In this document: positions 62,763-64,000 of the stretch, piece by piece | Position numbering within the stretch: position 1 is the first letter of the stretch | Layout of the letters: every line of letters starts with the position of its first letter | Source: Durusdinium trenchii | Taxonomy: Eukaryota > Sar > Dinophyceae > Suessiales > Symbiodiniaceae | Reading direction: 5' to 3' | Length of the DNA stretch: 64,000 bases | Assembly: GCA_963970005.1 (NCBI GenBank) | Contig: CAXAMN010003825.1 | Location: 62,001 to 126,000 of the forward strand | The notes under the pieces: generated by a model | Database searches by the model: none | Told to the model about the DNA's origin: nothing | What the model saw: only the letters and a program-made list of their open reading frames with translations | Made by a program: the position numbers and the translations under genes

Positions 62763-63250
62763 GTAGGTGATGAATATATGCTGCAGGCATACACAACCAG
62801 GGTATTTAATTAATATTAATTAATCTTAGTTGATGACAGATCAGATTGCCGGTCATTGACTCTTGACATGAAGAAACACATGAGCATGCAGCTATGCCTG
62901 AAGACATTGGTTAGGGCAACATAGCATGCCAAACATGTTTCGAGGCGAAGGGAACCTTTGGAAAATCGCTGAGATCACCCAAGTGGGGATCGCACCATTC
63001 CTTGCGCCCCAGGAACTGCTTGAAACCACACACTCCATGTGGTCAACAATTTCAATTTGATCCTTTTGTAAGCACTCAGGCTGACAGGTGCTGCGCAAAA
63101 AATGGCTGAAGAAGGTTGACAATCGTAAAGCTTTGAAGGAAGTGGGATTGAATATCATGACTCATGACTGAATATCATTCCAGATGTTTCAAAGTGTCCT
63201 CCTGATGTCCTTTCTTTGAGGTCACTGTTACAAGGGTTACTTTGGTTCTT
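62763..63250. other. Non-coding, with AT palindrome
   Basis: TTAATTAATATTAATTAA at 62808-62825 is a perfect 18-bp palindrome, related to the dyads at 10991 and 14848. Nothing gene-like otherwise. Confidence 0.5.
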
Positions 63251-63529
63251 TCACTGCCTTGAAGGACCAGGTACCCGATACCCAAAAAAATCCAAAGTCA
63301 CCCCACACATCGTGTTGAACTGAGGTTGGTGCTCAAATCCATTCCCATTCGCTGCAATGGCTTGGGTGGCGTCACCTAGGGAGTTTGGGTCGAGTCGGGC
63401 GAAGGGAACGAAGCGAACGGCTTCGGCTTCAGCTCGCACCGTGGGCAGCTCGCACCATGACAGCAAAGCACATAATACTGTATTCCAGCAATCCCCTGGA
63501 TGGAGGAGAAGAGGGAAAACCCATTCCAA
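63251..63529 (-). CDS. Coding-like island, strand uncertain
   Basis: Minus frame TVRAEAEAVRFVPFARLDPN then SLGDATQAIAANGNGFEHQP to TGA; donor-like CTAG|GTGACG inside. Plus frame (WVASPREFGSSRAKGTKRTA) is a similar-quality alternative. Confidence 0.32.
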   Translation of the reverse strand: MEWVFPLLLHPGDCWNTVLCALLSWCELPTVRAEAEAVRFVPFARLDPNSLGDATQAIAANGNGFEHQPQFNTMCGVTLDFFGYRVPGPSRQ

Positions 63530-64000
63530 ACCCCAAATGCTCTTGGCTTAGTCTTCGCAAAGGTGAAATACGTAAAGGCCCAGGCATGTCAAAATGTTCT
63601 AGGTATTCGGATTGGGTATCGGTATTTTTTTTAAACTGTGCATCCTGAGAATTAATCTAAGATTCTTCTATGAAGTGTGGGAAGCTGTCCCACTCTCTCA
63701 CTCTCTAGAGCAAGCTTCTGGCAAGTAAACCATTTCGTTCAGTCTGTTCAGAGGGAAATTTTTACAAGGTGGTGCTTAGACTCCAGAGTGAGAGGGTCAG
63801 CTTGCAGGTTTGAAGACTCCAAAGCCAGGTTTGAAGACTCCAAAGACTCCAAAGCTATGGATACATTAATATTTATATCTTCATGTTGAGAGGTTTGATC
63901 GGGATGTCCGAGTCCATCTCCAATGTGTTTTTGGTTCGTGCCTCTTGTTCTGTGTTCTTGTCCAGCACTTTGGACAGCTCTTCAGACCCTAGGATTGCAA
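63530..64000. other. Window edge, short tandem repeat
   Basis: 63805-63855 repeats TTTGAAGACTCCAAAG (FEDSKARFEDSKDSK in one frame). No supported gene. Confidence 0.45.

Overview
The window looks like draft nuclear DNA of a dinoflagellate, most likely a Symbiodiniaceae relative. No bacterial operons, ribosome-binding sites, rRNA or ordinary tRNA genes are visible. Most of the sequence is non-coding and balanced to slightly AT-rich, with small GC-rich islands that behave like short exons (pyrimidine tract + AG at the left edge, GT or occasionally GC at the right). There is one long intronless reading frame (11825-13567), three assembly gaps (7938-8192, 38330-39275, 59578-59977), much minisatellite DNA, and short dispersed repeats whose translations (RNKKLL-type, MASNL/LLGWRPS-type) I associate from memory with Symbiodiniaceae gene models. 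The organism call is inference.

Layout. 0.7-6.3 kb: isolated candidate exons on both strands. 6.8-8.4 kb: a composite repeat with a 73-bp tandem array, a 60-bp array and a gap. 8.7-21.2 kb: mostly plus-strand candidate exons around the 580-residue gene at 11.8-13.6 kb, whose last ~90 residues resemble the HicA mRNA-interferase fold. 21.4-22.3 kb: minus-strand open blocks. 22.6-28.6 kb: mainly plus-strand exons. 28.9-30.6 kb: minus-strand blocks. 30.7-31.3 kb: a field of dispersed TGATTCTTTAGG motifs. 33-35.2 kb: plus-strand exons. 36.0-39.3 kb: a second copy of the composite repeat, a palindromic array that also has a 73-bp period, and a tandem segmental duplication carrying an almost unchanged exon. 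40.8-44.5 kb: the best multi-exon plus-strand model (charged, coiled-coil-like). 50.0-52.3 kb: plus-strand coding islands, one split by a foldback element between 31-bp direct repeats. 58.1-59.2 and 60.7-62.8 kb: further plus-strand coding blocks around a gap-containing terminal-inverted-repeat element and a tRNA-like fold.

How to read the exon calls. Apart from the 580-residue gene and a few longer blocks, 'candidate exon' means: a plausible splice acceptor, an open frame with protein-like composition, and often a plausible donor. No homology search was possible. Short open stretches next to AG/GT pairs are common by chance, so confidences are deliberately moderate and joining exons into genes is tentative. 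I could assign no pathway to any gene here.
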